In this document: positions 12,670 through 24,792 of the stretch, piece after piece
How the letters are laid out: each line of letters begins with the position of its first letter
Position numbering within the stretch: the stretch's first letter is position 1
Assembly: GCF_009905375.1 (NCBI RefSeq)
Contig: NC_133647.1
Span: 4,029,847-4,093,846 of the forward strand
Reading direction: 5' to 3'
DNA length: 64,000 bases
Source: Apium graveolens
Lineage: Eukaryota; Streptophyta; Magnoliopsida; Apiales; Apiaceae
Program-made: the position numbers and the translations under genes
Notes under the pieces: generated by a model
What the model was told of the DNA's origin: nothing
Seen by the model: only the letters and a program-made list of their open reading frames with translations
Databases searched by the model: none

Positions 12670-13769
12670 TAGGTTGAGGTACAATTTTGAAGATGGCAAA
12701 GTACCAACTGCACAGTATCTAAATCAAAGCAATATAGTTCAGTAATTTGTTGTATAATGTTAAGGTCATTTATACTAAGTAGTTAAAGAGAACTTACTCA
12801 TAAAAGTTGTAACTTTTGTGCTCGTTATTATTGCAATTACTGGAGACTGGAATTCCTTAGTATAAATGTTATTGACAAACACAGCAAGATCTCCCCAAAC
12901 ACTTACTTTATGCTGATTACTATATTGAAAAAATAACATATATTTCAGGATATACAACTTCCACATTAGAGACGGACTCAGAAAATAATTATAATTACAG
13001 TATAAATATTAATACATTCGACAAACCTGGAATCACAAATCCTGAATTTGACAATGTCTCGCATGCCAAATTTTGTGTCAAGTTTCGTTAGAGGTTCAAA
13101 ATCCTCAATAACTCCAATTACATCTAAATTAAACAGAGCAATATATTTGATTTGGTCAAAGATAAAATGCAGTGAAATATTAAGGAACGCATTTAAAAAA
13201 ACTAATAAATTAAACCAAAAGAGTATTATATTAAGGTCACCTATAGCAAATTCATGCTGTTGTTGTGGCTGATATTTGCTGGCCTCAGCAAAAAGATCAC
13301 CTAAATCCAGAAATTCGAATTTGTAGGCAGGAATCATGTCATCGTCTTCAGCAGCTGTGACCGTAGTATATTGTGAAAATCTGATGCAGATATCATTTTG
13401 TACATGCTTCAGATTACCAACAGCAGCTTTCACAGAAAATTGGTCAAAAACATAAACGCCTCCTACAATCACAGGAGTTTTGAATCCATTCCAAATATTG
13501 GGATAAGCAAATGCATGGACGTGATTATTCTAAAACAAAAGAGGATGTTACATTTGGTATACAAAAGAATGTAGGATTTTACGTAATACCATTAAAAAAT
13601 TTTACAACATAAGACTTACATCATCATCAAGCAGAATGACATTATATCCTTTGACTGATCCATTCTCAGAGCTAACGCTGGTCCACATCCTAGTTACTCT
13701 AGCCTTAATCTTCCAATTGGTAGTCGATTGATCAAGGTCTTCAATAAGATTGAATACTGCAGACTCCAT
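12670..13769 (-). CDS. RPA1-like single-strand DNA-binding protein (Helitron cargo, copy 2)
   Basis: Exons on the - strand: 13769-13620 (ATG start, about 50 codons), 13529-13241, 13123-13027, about 12927-12802 and about 12710-12670. Introns have GT-AG borders. Exon 1 has the WKIKARVTRMW and KGYNVILLDDD signatures of the first OB-fold of replication protein A large-subunit relatives in plants (DUF223 type). Exon 2 has the YVFDQFSV and IPAYKFEFLDLGDL blocks. Exon 3 starts DVIGVIEDFEPL, the second OB-fold. Later exons give SVWGDLAVFVNN and SSKLYLNLDD-like stretches. RPA1 coats single-stranded DNA, and Helitron-borne copies are thought to assist rolling-circle replication. The C-terminal end could not be fixed and the last exon is short, so the 3' limit is approximate. 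No early stop was seen in the first three exons. Confidence 0.75.
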
Positions 13770-14964
13770 TGAAACTTTTGTTCAAGTCAATTAAACAAAG
13801 TGTCAAGCATTAACAATTGAGGAATTAAAAACTTCAAAATATTAACAAAAAAATGACAGCATGCATGATGAAGAAATAATGATAACATATTAGGTCAGTT
13901 CGTACCAATCAATGATATTTTAGAGAGAACAAATAGAGAGGAAACCTAAAGTTTTATTTTTAATGTCAGAGTATGTTTGATGTTTATCTCAAGGCATTAA
14001 AATAAAATGCATTTGCAAATGATATATGCAACTTGATAGGTTATGATACTCTATTTTATCTCAATGATATATTTAAACTGGTAAATTGATGCTAATTGAT
14101 ACTCTATGTTAACTGTATGATAAAGACTGCCAACAATATGATCTTGATTGATTCTCTAATTATTCATCAATTATCTTATTCAATCTGGTAAGTTGATGAT
14201 AATTGATATTTTTTTAAAAATATGTAAGATGAAGACCGACAACAATATAATCCTCAATGATTAGGTCATTAATCATCAATTATCTTCCTATCTATTCAAT
14301 ATAATTTTTGAATATATAAGTACAATTTAGATGTAACGGAATATTATATTTTAAATTTTGAGTTAATTAATTAATTAAGGTTAATCAATTAAATTAATCC
14401 AATCATCACAATCAAAGTCTTATTGATCCCTTTTTTTTATTAACTTGTATATTTTTTTTCATTACTCTGTCTGTTTCTCTAATTCATTTAAAAATATGCA
14501 TAAGATATGAAAATGGTATGAATATTTATAACATAATCTGTTTGATTTTTTCGAAATGGAATTATATATAACATCTTTTTTCAAAACTTTAGAATATACA
14601 TATTAAATTAATGTATTTATTTAAACTGTTGAGTTGAGATAATGTGATCAAAATTGTTCGAACATTTAATAAAGACAAATACTGGCATAATTATGATTTA
14701 CAGAGAAATTAAAAAATAATCCATAGCGTGGTAAATAAGTTTAATCAAAACAAATACGACAATACGGTTGAATCAAGAAGTTTAATAGAAATGCAGAAAA
14801 AAAAATTGTCTTCAAGTTTCGTTGACGGGAATGGTTCTGCAGCGTCATATTTGGATTTGTCAAATGTCCATCAACCTATATTGCAAAGTATGTAAAACTT
14901 ATAAGCGTTTATATGAAAAAAATGATGTAAAATTCAAAAATATATAATTTATATTTAGTTACCT

Positions 14965-16086
14965 CTGCCTCAAATATAAGACATCAGGATAATCAAGATT
15001 GACAAAAACCTTTGTTGACGGAATATTGCTGATCTGCGCTCTTCCTGTTTTCAAGAGCGAAAAATATTTATTATTTAAGAGCTAGAACGGATTGTATAAC
15101 CTATGAGAACGCTTACAATTTTAAAGGTTTTTAATATAAAAAATAAGACATTAACCTCGATACATAAAGACTCTAACAGATGCCAGAATCACAATTTTGG
15201 GTTCAATTTCGGTAACTTGGTACAATGATTCAAAATTTGTTGGCAAAGAACCGCTAAAACACACTTGGATGGACCTCCTAACACGAATATAATAAAACGT
15301 CAAACACTTATGGATGTTCAATAGTGTTAATACGTAAAATAAGAAAACCGGAGGATGGCATAGTATTTTTATATTTGTCAAAAAATTTATTGAAGAGTCT
15401 TACACGCCATCTGAAATTCTGAAGCGTAACACTTCCTTTTCACCAAATCTTGTCATAATAGATTGTACTGGTTGCAGGAGTTCAACAATTCCAATAACAT
15501 CTACAACAATAAACTTAAAGTTAAACACAATAAATTGTAAGCAATTTGTTCTAAAATTTTATAAGCAATACCAGTGGAATAAATAGGAAGCTCATCGAGA
15601 GCAGAATAATGAGGAGAATTATATAGGAGCGTCACAGGAACCAAATCAAATTTATGGCGCGGTATACTCAAAATTTCCTCAGGTTCCAACATCACCACAG
15701 TGATGGGAAGAAACAGGATGTGATTTGCAGAACGTACAGGCCTCAGAAATCCAGCAGCTGGAAGAACCTTAACATTTCTGATACATAACAATCTGCCAGG
15801 ATGAATGATAAAGTAAAACAAATTCCAAAGAGCTGGTGGAATAATTGCAAGTATGTGATTATTCTGCAAAAAATAAAATCTTAGGATAGAGACTGGTAAA
15901 CACAATCATAGATGTGGTATAAGTCATATAGTTATTCAATCAAACCTCACAGTCCAATAGAATAAGATTGTGCCTGACTAAGACACCTTGTCGATTAGTT
16001 GATACCCACATTCTTGTCACACAGACCTTCAAAGTCCAAGCAGTATTATTACCATCCAGATTGGATAAATGATGATGGTCCTGCAT
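14965..16086 (-). CDS. RPA1-like single-strand DNA-binding protein (Helitron cargo, copy 1)
   Basis: Exons on the - strand: 16086-15946 (47 codons from ATG), 15863-15572, about 15500-15407, about 15285-15158 and about 15045-14965, with GT-AG borders. The order of blocks is the same as in the second RPA-like gene: WTLKVCVTRMW and HNLILLDCE in exon 1, IPRHKFDLVP in exon 2, DVIGIVELLQPVQS in exon 3, a long middle exon, then ISNIPSTKVFVNLDYP. Shared intron positions show the two genes are paralogues, yet their proteins differ at most positions, so the duplication is old and both were kept. The end is uncertain: after about 14965 a frame continues only weakly. Function is inferred from the family: single-strand binding during Helitron transposition. 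Confidence 0.75.
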
Positions 16087-16791
16087 ATCTGAGTAATGAA
16101 AAAGTTAATAGATATTATCAAAAAAGGAGTATATTAAATGTTCATTTCAACAAATAGGTAATGAATTGTAATTATACTTGGATGTTCTGCCATATGAACT
16201 CTGAAATTAGTTTGTGAGTTGGATATATAGCAAAAACAATCTGAATGTGTGGAGCGTTGAAGAAAATCAGCTGTATTTTTAATTAAGATATACACTATCT
16301 TTATAGTTAAGGTGATAGGCTGATAATTAGTCCATGAAAATCTCAATCAATAGATATCTAGTAAAGTTGTATGATGATCCCTAACAGCTTACACCAATAT
16401 TAGCTAGGAAAAAAAAGGTGTTAAAATAGAATCTCAATTAGTATCATAAATGTGATATTAAACAAATATTTAAATATGAGTTAGTTATCTAATACAAATT
16501 GTTAGTATCCCATAATCTTCTCTGATTATCATAATGTCTCCTTATCAATATAAAACATATCACATCTAATTATATTGAGAATTTGATATGCATATAAAAA
16601 ACTATTCCAGAATCTGCCTTTTACTTAGTAGTTATATGAGAATGAATAACCAATATGACCTGATATAATTCTAATTTAATAACAAAAAAAATTCTCGTAC
16701 TACCAATTATAATAAAATGATGAATAAATTAGTCAGAATTGTAAATGTGCAATACAAATAACTACTATGATATATTATCATCATTTATGCT

Positions 16792-16965
16792 CGGTAGGTT
16801 GTAAAATACTTCTTCATAGACTACATTTGATGTAATATTTGTGGTGGTACCATCTTCATGGTCAAACCATTACAATAAGTTAGTTAAATCAAATATTTTC
16901 ACAATTTAGGAAGGTTGTAGAAAACTTCTTCAAACACAACATTTGATGTTATATTTGTGCTTTTC
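16792..16965 (-). repeat. Duplicated RepHel C-terminal coding segment
   Basis: The last coding bases of RepHel (about 16962-16912, coding ITSNVVFEEVFYNLP) recur about 117 bp downstream at 16845-16795, coding nearly the same peptide with Tyr for Phe. The second copy lies past the stop codon at 16899-16901. It is a small tandem duplication of the 3' coding end, or the original end displaced by it. Confidence 0.7.
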
Positions 16966-19900
16966 CCATTATCGTCATCAATAAGAATATGTAGTCCTTC
17001 TGGAGATGTAACACGGGATATTGCAACGTATAACTGACCATGTGAGAATACGGGCCGAGGAAGATACAATCCAACTGTGTCCAATGATTTACCTTGGCTC
17101 TTGTTCACAGTCATGGAAAAATATAGTTGGAGAGGAAATTGCGTTCTTTTAAATTCAAATGGCCAATTTGTGTCTGTTGGGACCATATCGATTCTTGGAA
17201 TTAGATGTTTCGTACCAACTTGAGATCCACAGAGAATTTGACATTCTATACTGTTTTTTTTGCAGCCAGTAACTATCATCCTTGTACCATTGCATAGACC
17301 CATAATCTGATTTAAATTCCTCATCAACATAACAACGGCTCCAACCTTTACTTTCAACTCATGTTTAGGCATACATGGCATATTTATGGAGTTCAAATAC
17401 TCAACTGGAAATGACGAATCAAAGTCATTATCGTCAACACCCCTGTCTTCAATTGAATCTTGGCTGAGATAAGTATGCATATTACCCGAAACTCTTTCAA
17501 GAATCCGTGCATTGATGTCATCAACTACAACGTTTGTTGGAGTCAAAATAGATCTCGATCTCAGATACTCCTGTGAATGCAAGTTATTCTGAAAATCTGG
17601 ATATATAATGTCAATTAGGGTTTTAATGGGAGTTTTCAAGGGACTCTTGACAACATATTCATCAGGAACTACAAACTCAGTTTCAACATCTGCACGATGA
17701 GTATCAATGCATTCAACTTTTCCGTCTCCAATATCAAGTTGCCATTTACTAAAGTCAGCTATTACTTTATTTCTAGCTTCAGAATTACCTGAATGTAATT
17801 TCATGTTCTGACTGAGAAGAAAGACACTGCAAGATTTCCAAAGTTGGGATTTGTTGAATGGTGCATTCACTATTTCAGCCCTTCCAGCCTTAGGCAGAAC
17901 AGGTAATATTTGTCAAAAATCGCCTCCAAAAACAACTGTAATACCACCAAAGGGTCTTCTTCCTTGTTCTACATCAACGGCAACCATTATGTCTCACAAG
18001 CTTCTGTTAACGGCTTTAATTGCATAGCGATGCTGCATTGGAGCTTCATCCCATATTATAAGACTTGTGTGCTGCATCAACTCTATAATGTCTGTACCAT
18101 GTTTTATTCCAGCAATAGAACTCTGATCTAATTTAAGAGGTATCTTAAACCTAGAATGAGCTGTTCGGCCACCAGGAAGAAGTGTAGCAGCAATTTCTGA
18201 GCCTGCAACAGGAAGAACAATCTTTCCTTCTGATCGAAAACGTGAACAAAGAGTTTGCCAAAGAAACGTTTTACCGCATCCACCACTCCCGTAAACAAAA
18301 AACATTCCACCTTTATTTTTGTTTACATTATCAACAACTGCATTATATACATCCAGCTGCCTTGAGTTCAGATTTTTATGAGCTTTGTCATGATTAAGTC
18401 TCAATTCTTCTTTATTGTAGCTAGTTTCCTCAACAATAAGACGATTGACAAAAGTGTGGAAAAATCGTTCGTCAGGAAATGACATCATATGAAAATCTCT
18501 TAAGGACTTACCAACATCATTTAACAACTTTTCAATCTCTGCACAAAAAAAAATGGTAAATGATCCGACATCTAAATAAAAGTAATAAAAAAATACTACA
18601 AAGTAACAAACGTAAAATGTATTTAATACTGATCACACACCTGCTAAAGCATAGTTCTGGATTTCATACTCGGACAGTGTTAAATGAATGTTATCTGAAA
18701 TCTTACGCCGGATATAAAGAACATCGTCTGACAATGCTGGCCAGTGTTTTTCCCATATCGCAAGCGGATCAGACACCGAACAATATGCCAGTATGTTAAC
18801 AAACATAGCCCGAATTTGGATTGGCATAGCTGATAATGCATTTTCTTCCAAAGCATCATGCCATTGCTTGTCATTATTCAATAGACCAAGAGCACCACAT
18901 GCTTCCTTAAATGTATCATATGTAGTTCCATCAATAGTGCGCAACTGAGAGAAAGATAAAGCACCTTTACATCTAATTAACAACATTCGAAGGTGAAATA
19001 ATTCACCAGTTGTTGCATGAACCTCTGCTAACCTCCCAACCACATCACCTCTTTGTCTAAGCTTCCATTTAGCAGTTTTCTTTATCCATGTAAACTGGGT
19101 GGGAAAGTCAGAATACGTAAAATTTCGAGCTTGTGGAAATTCACTGTTAGCTACAAACCAAGCCTCTAGTTTACTTTTTTTGGAAGTCGCGTTATTGCAC
19201 ACATTCTCCAAATCTGCAGAAATCTGAAAATTCAAGTACTTCTGACCGGGCAAATGTATTGGTAAGTGTTCAACACTTGGGGAACGATGGTGAATGTCAA
19301 ACCCAAAAATCCTCCAAGATGTCTCAGATGCACAAACATATCTACCATCAAGAAAATTCTTTACCTCATCCAAATTCTTCACGGATCTTGCAGTTTGTTC
19401 ACTCCCTGATTTGTTACTTTTCTTCTTCAACAACATTGTAGCAGTGTCATGACCCTTTAAACAGTACTTGAAGAGATATTTCAACGATCTTGAACTGTTG
19501 CAAATTTCCAGATTTATATGACACTGAAATCGCAACAGAAGATCTCGATTGTATGGAACTACATATTGATTGTCAAGGTTGATCCCTTTTTTGTTGATAA
19601 CTCTACCAGTGTTACGCCTCCGATAAACAGGAAAACCACAATCGTCAAAATAGGTATTACCATTAAACCTGAAAAAAAAAACATTACATGCGTCGAGATT
19701 AATAATAAAATAGACTTATTACAGAACATATGTATCATTCTATTTACTCAGACCTCTTTGGGAAATGACGCATGCATTTTCCTTTAACCATACATGGAGA
19801 TGTGTATAAGTCTTTACCACAGGGTCCATGCATCATGTAATTTTTAACAACTTCATATGCTATTGGATCAGAATTCTTATCTGGTATTTCAGCAGAAACC

Positions 19901-22900
19901 AACCGGTCAACCTTTTCAATAGAATTAGGTCTGCTTTCAGGGCTCAGCCAGATTAGCATATGCACGTGTGGCAAGCCACGCTTCTGGAATTCAATTACAT
20001 GCATAACTGTGCAAAACATAAGTAAATAAAATATTTAATCTATGCATGTGTGTGGATATGATTAAAAAAAATTAAATGTAAAATTGTCGGTGTCCAGATT
20101 TTTTTTTACCTCCTATACACTTTCCAAAGTAGTTCTTCTTTTTAAACAAATCTAATAGCTGATCAAGCTTCAGTTTAAACACGCGAGAAACAATATCCGG
20201 TGCATCAACAAGATCAACATTGGGCAACAATTTAAGCATTTCTTGTATCTCTGGCCACTTTGAGTTGCAAGTCATGGTGAGAAATAAGGATGGATGACCA
20301 ATTGCACGACATATCGCCAAGGAATCCTTAAAGTATTGAGACATGTATCGTTGGGATCCAGTGAATGAAACAGGCAGTATAACAGCTTTTCCAACATGCA
20401 TTGGATCATGGTCATCTTTACTGAGAGCATCATGCACAGAATTATACAAATCATCATGGATGGTAGTTTGATGCGTTGAAACCCAGTCTAATCTATATTG
20501 TTCAATGGCAGCAAACTGATCCACAACATATTGTTGCCACAAACGTCCTGCAAGGTGTGGCGTTAAACCTGAAATTAATGAGACGATGGTGAGAATATAC
20601 ACATGGCCATTACGCATTTTATATTCTAATCACATTGCTTACTTTTAATAAATACCTTCAGAAGTGCGTATCATAATCTTGTAACAATAATATTCTCTTA
20701 GTGAAACATGTCGCCTCTGTGTTAAGTCAGGATCAAGGTCTTCATCATCTAAATTCTCTATTTCAGAGTATTTATTGCTTATCAGAGGTATACATTTATG
20801 ATAACCCTCGGTTCCCCAAGGAAACAGTAGTGGATATTGCAACTGCATGAAATGTGGATCTGTTTCATATATCCTCTTCAATCCTTCTTGTTTGGAATTC
20901 ACAATCGTGTCTCTAAAACCACCGGTATCCGTATCATCACTAACAATGAAAGCAGCAACTTCATCAGATGGAGTAATGTGGTTTGGTCTACCGCTAGAAG
21001 ATTGAGATGATATGAGGACTAACTTAAACTCATCCAGCTCTTCATTTTTAAACCGATTCTGAGCCATGCGAAAAGCTTTGATTAACTCATTGTTCTTGTC
21101 TAACATACCTAAAAGTTCCTCGACAATATCTGGATCAACATTGTCAGAAGCACCTCCCATTGCATTGATTCTATTCTCAACCTCATTCTGCGTGTCGTAT
21201 ATGTAGAACTGGTAGAATTTGGGTGAAGATCCATCTAACGGTACTAAACTCCCAACTAAATGATAGTTTTGACCTTGTAAGCGAAAACAATAATGAGAGC
21301 TACCTCTGTTTATTGAGTTATCAATATTACCACCGCTGGAAGTGAATTGGAACATGCAGTTGTACACTCTTATGTACTGTTTAAAATGCCTCGATTTCTC
21401 ACCACCAAGTAACAAAGAAGCTAGTGGTTCTGGTGGCGGCCTTTCTTTTGGCAAATGTATCTGACCATTACGACAACACATAGAAAATGTGGGCTCTTTA
21501 CGCGGACATGATTTATTATTACGCTCTTCGTTCCACATAGTAGCACCACATTTATTGCACAACTTTGACGGACGATCAAGATCCATATATCCACACCACA
21601 AATTCTGATTCAATATTACCTCTTCCATGTCATCATGATACATATCATCAATTCCAACATCTGAATCACTTGACTCTGAATCCACAAATTCAACCACATT
21701 GTCAAAATCTGATATCAAATTCCTCTTTTCTGGAGATGCTTGTTCTTTATCCTTTCCTTTACTCTTTCTTGACAATCAGTTCATGGGGATTATGAAAACT
21801 TGACCATAAAGGAGATGTCGGAGGTTGACTCATTCGTCCATGTTCAAATATTTTATTAGACTTTGACAATGCGTCAACATTATTCATAGAGGATGTACCA
21901 GGTCTTTTTCCTATAACTGTTGAAGAATGAACAAATACTTCAGCACACAAATATGTGAATGGTAATAATGGGATCAATCTCAGCAAGGTAATTTTTTTTA
22001 TAAATTCGCATATCAGGAAACATGTAATAACAAAACGTACACATGGGATCTGTATAAATCTTCTCGATATTAGGGCCACGTACCCTGCATTTCTTAGCTG
22101 CAACAAAATACACAAAAGAATTTTAAATTGTTTTCACAACAATAAAAACATGAAATCTTATAAATGAACATGCATAATCATGTACTAATGTGCATCACAC
22201 AAAACTTACTCTGTGGTATTGTCTTCCTATTATCAACATTATGACCACGTAATCTACATTTATTAGCTGCAGCAAGAAATAACAATGGATTCTTGTTGGT
22301 CGTAATAGAAAATAAAACATAAAGTATTACAAATCTTATGAATTAGAAATTTTATAAACTGATTAATAGATAACACACATGATTCTTCTGAAGGCGTAAA
22401 TTGGTAGTCTTGGTGTTTCGTAGAAACACTGTTATTAGTAGCTAAAATTTTCTCAATATTGCGACCACGTACTCTACGTTTCACAGCTGTAACAAACAAC
22501 ATGATATAATGTTAGCAATTTAGTAAACGCAACAGAGCATACAAAAATATTTATTTCAATATAAAGTTATAATGTAACATACACGGCAAATTGGTAATAT
22601 CTGAGAGTGTAGCAGGTTGATCCATGCACCTAACAATTGGAGTGTTATTCTCTTCAACTGTAATCCCCGAAATAGGTGAAATTTGTACACTGACAGGCGT
22701 GCTATTTGATCCACCAAGAGGTCTCAGACCCACACTTCTGCTCATACGTTTCAAATCTACAACAAAAAAAAATAGAACAAATAGTCATACAAACATTCCC
22801 ACTTCTGAACTTTATATTGGTAAAATAAACACAAATACCTGTGAAGGAAGTCCGGGTGGTTCTATTAGACAAAACATCAGCAACAAAATTAGATGGATTG

Positions 22901-23473
22901 TGTGGACTGGAATCTCGCAATACATTTGTATTACTATTGAATAATGTCTGTAAAGGAGACCTAAATCCAACTACAAAATGCATATGAATCATGAGTTCCC
23001 AACATTCACTAATGTAACAGATAATAAACAATAATAATGGAAAATATACCAGATGATAATGCAGAACCTGTTGACTGTGTATTCGAGACTGTAACATTGG
23101 GACTCTGATTTTCTTTTTCAACACATACGTTTCTACGCTTCACAACTAATTCAATGAGACGAATATAAGAACATGAATTAGAACACAATCTACATACAAA
23201 ATGTAAGAGGAAGAATGATATTCACCATTCGACTCAGAAACAGGAAAACTTGGGGTAGCTTGCAACAGAGAAGATTGATTTGAGCCCTGATCTGATGAAT
23301 CTTGGCTGCGAATCAAACGTTTCAACCCTACGGACAAAAACATAAAATCATTCAAAATCATATAACACTTAACGTGATTGATAGTTAACAGTTATTCATG
23401 ATGAAATCAAACCTAAAAGTGATGTCCTTGCGGATCCTGAGCCTTCCAGGGAGCGTGAATCCATGCTTGACAT
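16899..23473 (-). pseudogene. Helitron RepHel (HUH endonuclease plus SF1 helicase), 14 exons, two TGA stops
   Basis: Approximate - strand exons: 23473-23413, 23327-23226, 23145-23050, 22971-22843, 22757-22587, 22487-22380, 22268-22211, 22098-22043, 21918-21776, 21775-20656, 20568-20110, 20006-19754, 19668-18641, 18538-16899. The protein would nick, unwind and join Helitron DNA. Exon 10 has the Helitron-specific N-domain (LQYPLLFPWGTEGYH, RHVSLREYY). Exon 12 has the HUH motif in GLPHVHMLIWL. Exon 13 has the two-tyrosine motif in KYLFKYCLKG. Exon 14 has Walker A (GSGGCGKT), Walker B (IIWDEAP), GGDF and the C-terminal NKSQGKSL and YVAISR helicase motifs. In-frame TGA codons at 17996-17994 and 17915-17913 stand where relatives have Arg, and both fit CGA to TGA. 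The frame also shifts between exons 9 and 10 near 21775. Exons 2-9 are short, and several open with a basic KR motif. Everything else is open, so the gene was disabled recently. Confidence 0.85.
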
Positions 23474-23879
23474 GAGATCGACAGAGCTAAATCATCATCG
23501 TCTCTTATATGCACAAATCAAAAAAATATGAGTAAACGATAATGAATTGAAGGCGTGGATGAGTATTATAGAATCAAAAAGATACATAAGAATTCGAATT
23601 TTGAAATTTGATTGTGAGGGATGATAAAGTAGATTGATTTCACGTGTAAACAAATTCAAAAAAATTCAAACGTACCATTCAGTTGCTACAATCAGGGAGT
23701 GGGTTAGGTGTATTTAGGTTAGTTTCTAAAATGGGTTCTAATGCATTTAAATCTTAAAAGATCCATGGATATGTGTATAATATAATGTTTTATGTGTAAA
23801 AAAATTAAATGGATCATGGATAGTGGGTCATGGGTAAATTAATGGGTAAATTTAGTGAGTAAATTCTAAATGGGCATTA

Positions 23880-23901
23880 GTAGCCTTTAAGATAATACAG
23901 A
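23880..23901 (-). other. Helitron 5' terminus
   Basis: The - strand begins TCTGTATTATCTTAAAGGC, a typical plant Helitron 5' end (TC, then a TATTAT-like box). The preceding host base on that strand is A. Confidence 0.8.
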
Positions 23902-24787
23902 TTCATACCAAAGTAATTTTGGAAGTTCTACGTAAACACTTGCATTCTCTCAACTAAATTAGATATAATTATATTTTTCTATTAAATCGTTGTTTAGTAG
24001 AATTTTCAGCCGAGTTAATTAAGTCGAGTTGGAGTTAATCAAGCTGAATTGAGTTGACAACTGATGGAATCTAAATATCTATGCTAACTTGACTTGTTTA
24101 ATTTAATGTCTCGTTTATCTAAACAAGTCGGCTTTTAATGAGTCAGTCAAGCCGGACCGTTTAATTTCAGAGTTAAGTCGAGCCGACCCCTTTGATTAAA
24201 TAATAAAATAATAATTTTTAAAAGATAAAAACATTTGTATAATAACTTTTTTTCCTTATTGGACATCAAATAATTTAGGATAAACATCAAAATATTAATA
24301 GTAAAACAACTAATTAACAACTCAAAAATAATTGTTATATACATGTGATATAAGTAAATTATGTATTAAAAATGTGATGTTTAAATTATTATTTTTTTGT
24401 TCATTTATTTTAGCCATAACTATTTTTTGTTTATTTATTTTAGTCAATAAGTGTGGCCCAAAATAGTCACCGACATTTAAACTAGCCCAAAATATATACT
24501 GGACACTCGATTTCCGATACTCTGCGAATTTTAAAAATTTATTTTGTAAATTATATTTTTTTATTAAAAAAATAAACATGCAATTAGTGGATTTTAAAAA
24601 TAAGCGCACAAGTACAAAGAATCATTAAAAATTAAGTATTCATTGTTTTTCAATTAATTTTAATAATTATGATTTAGATTTATTATTATTAAAATTTTAA
24701 ATTTTCAAAATTAAATTTTAACATATGAGTTAAATTTATCAAACACATCACCAACTTATACCTACATTTATCTAAACACCTAAATAA
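23902..24787. other. AT-rich intergenic sequence
   Basis: Between the Helitron and the copia element the sequence is AT-rich. A degenerate GAGTTRA/GTCGAG-rich patch (about 24000-24190) recalls the small element in LETM1 intron 3. The open frames on the - strand are AT-biased and carry no domain. No RNA gene was seen. Confidence 0.5.
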
Positions 24788-24792
24788 GTTAT

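Larger units (their letters stand above)
12322..23901 (-). mobile_element. Full-length Helitron, 11,580 bp, autonomous type but disabled
   Basis: Read on the - strand the element starts TCTGTATTATCTTAAAGGC at 23901 and ends with a GC-rich hairpin and CTAG at 12325-12322. The flanking bases on that strand are A before TC and T after CTAG, the A/T target Helitrons use. In transcription order it carries a RepHel gene (23473-16899) and two RPA1-like genes (16086 to about 14965, and 13769 to about 12670), all on the same strand. Rep, the SF1 helicase and RPA-like proteins are the usual cargo of autonomous plant Helitrons, which move by rolling-circle replication. Two in-frame TGA codons in the helicase and a probable N-terminal frameshift make this copy unlikely to be active. 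Most exons stay open, so decay is limited. Confidence 0.9.

Noticed and set aside
13048..13272. + strand open frame in the Helitron
   Set aside because: It is the antisense shadow of the RPA1-like exons 2 and 3.
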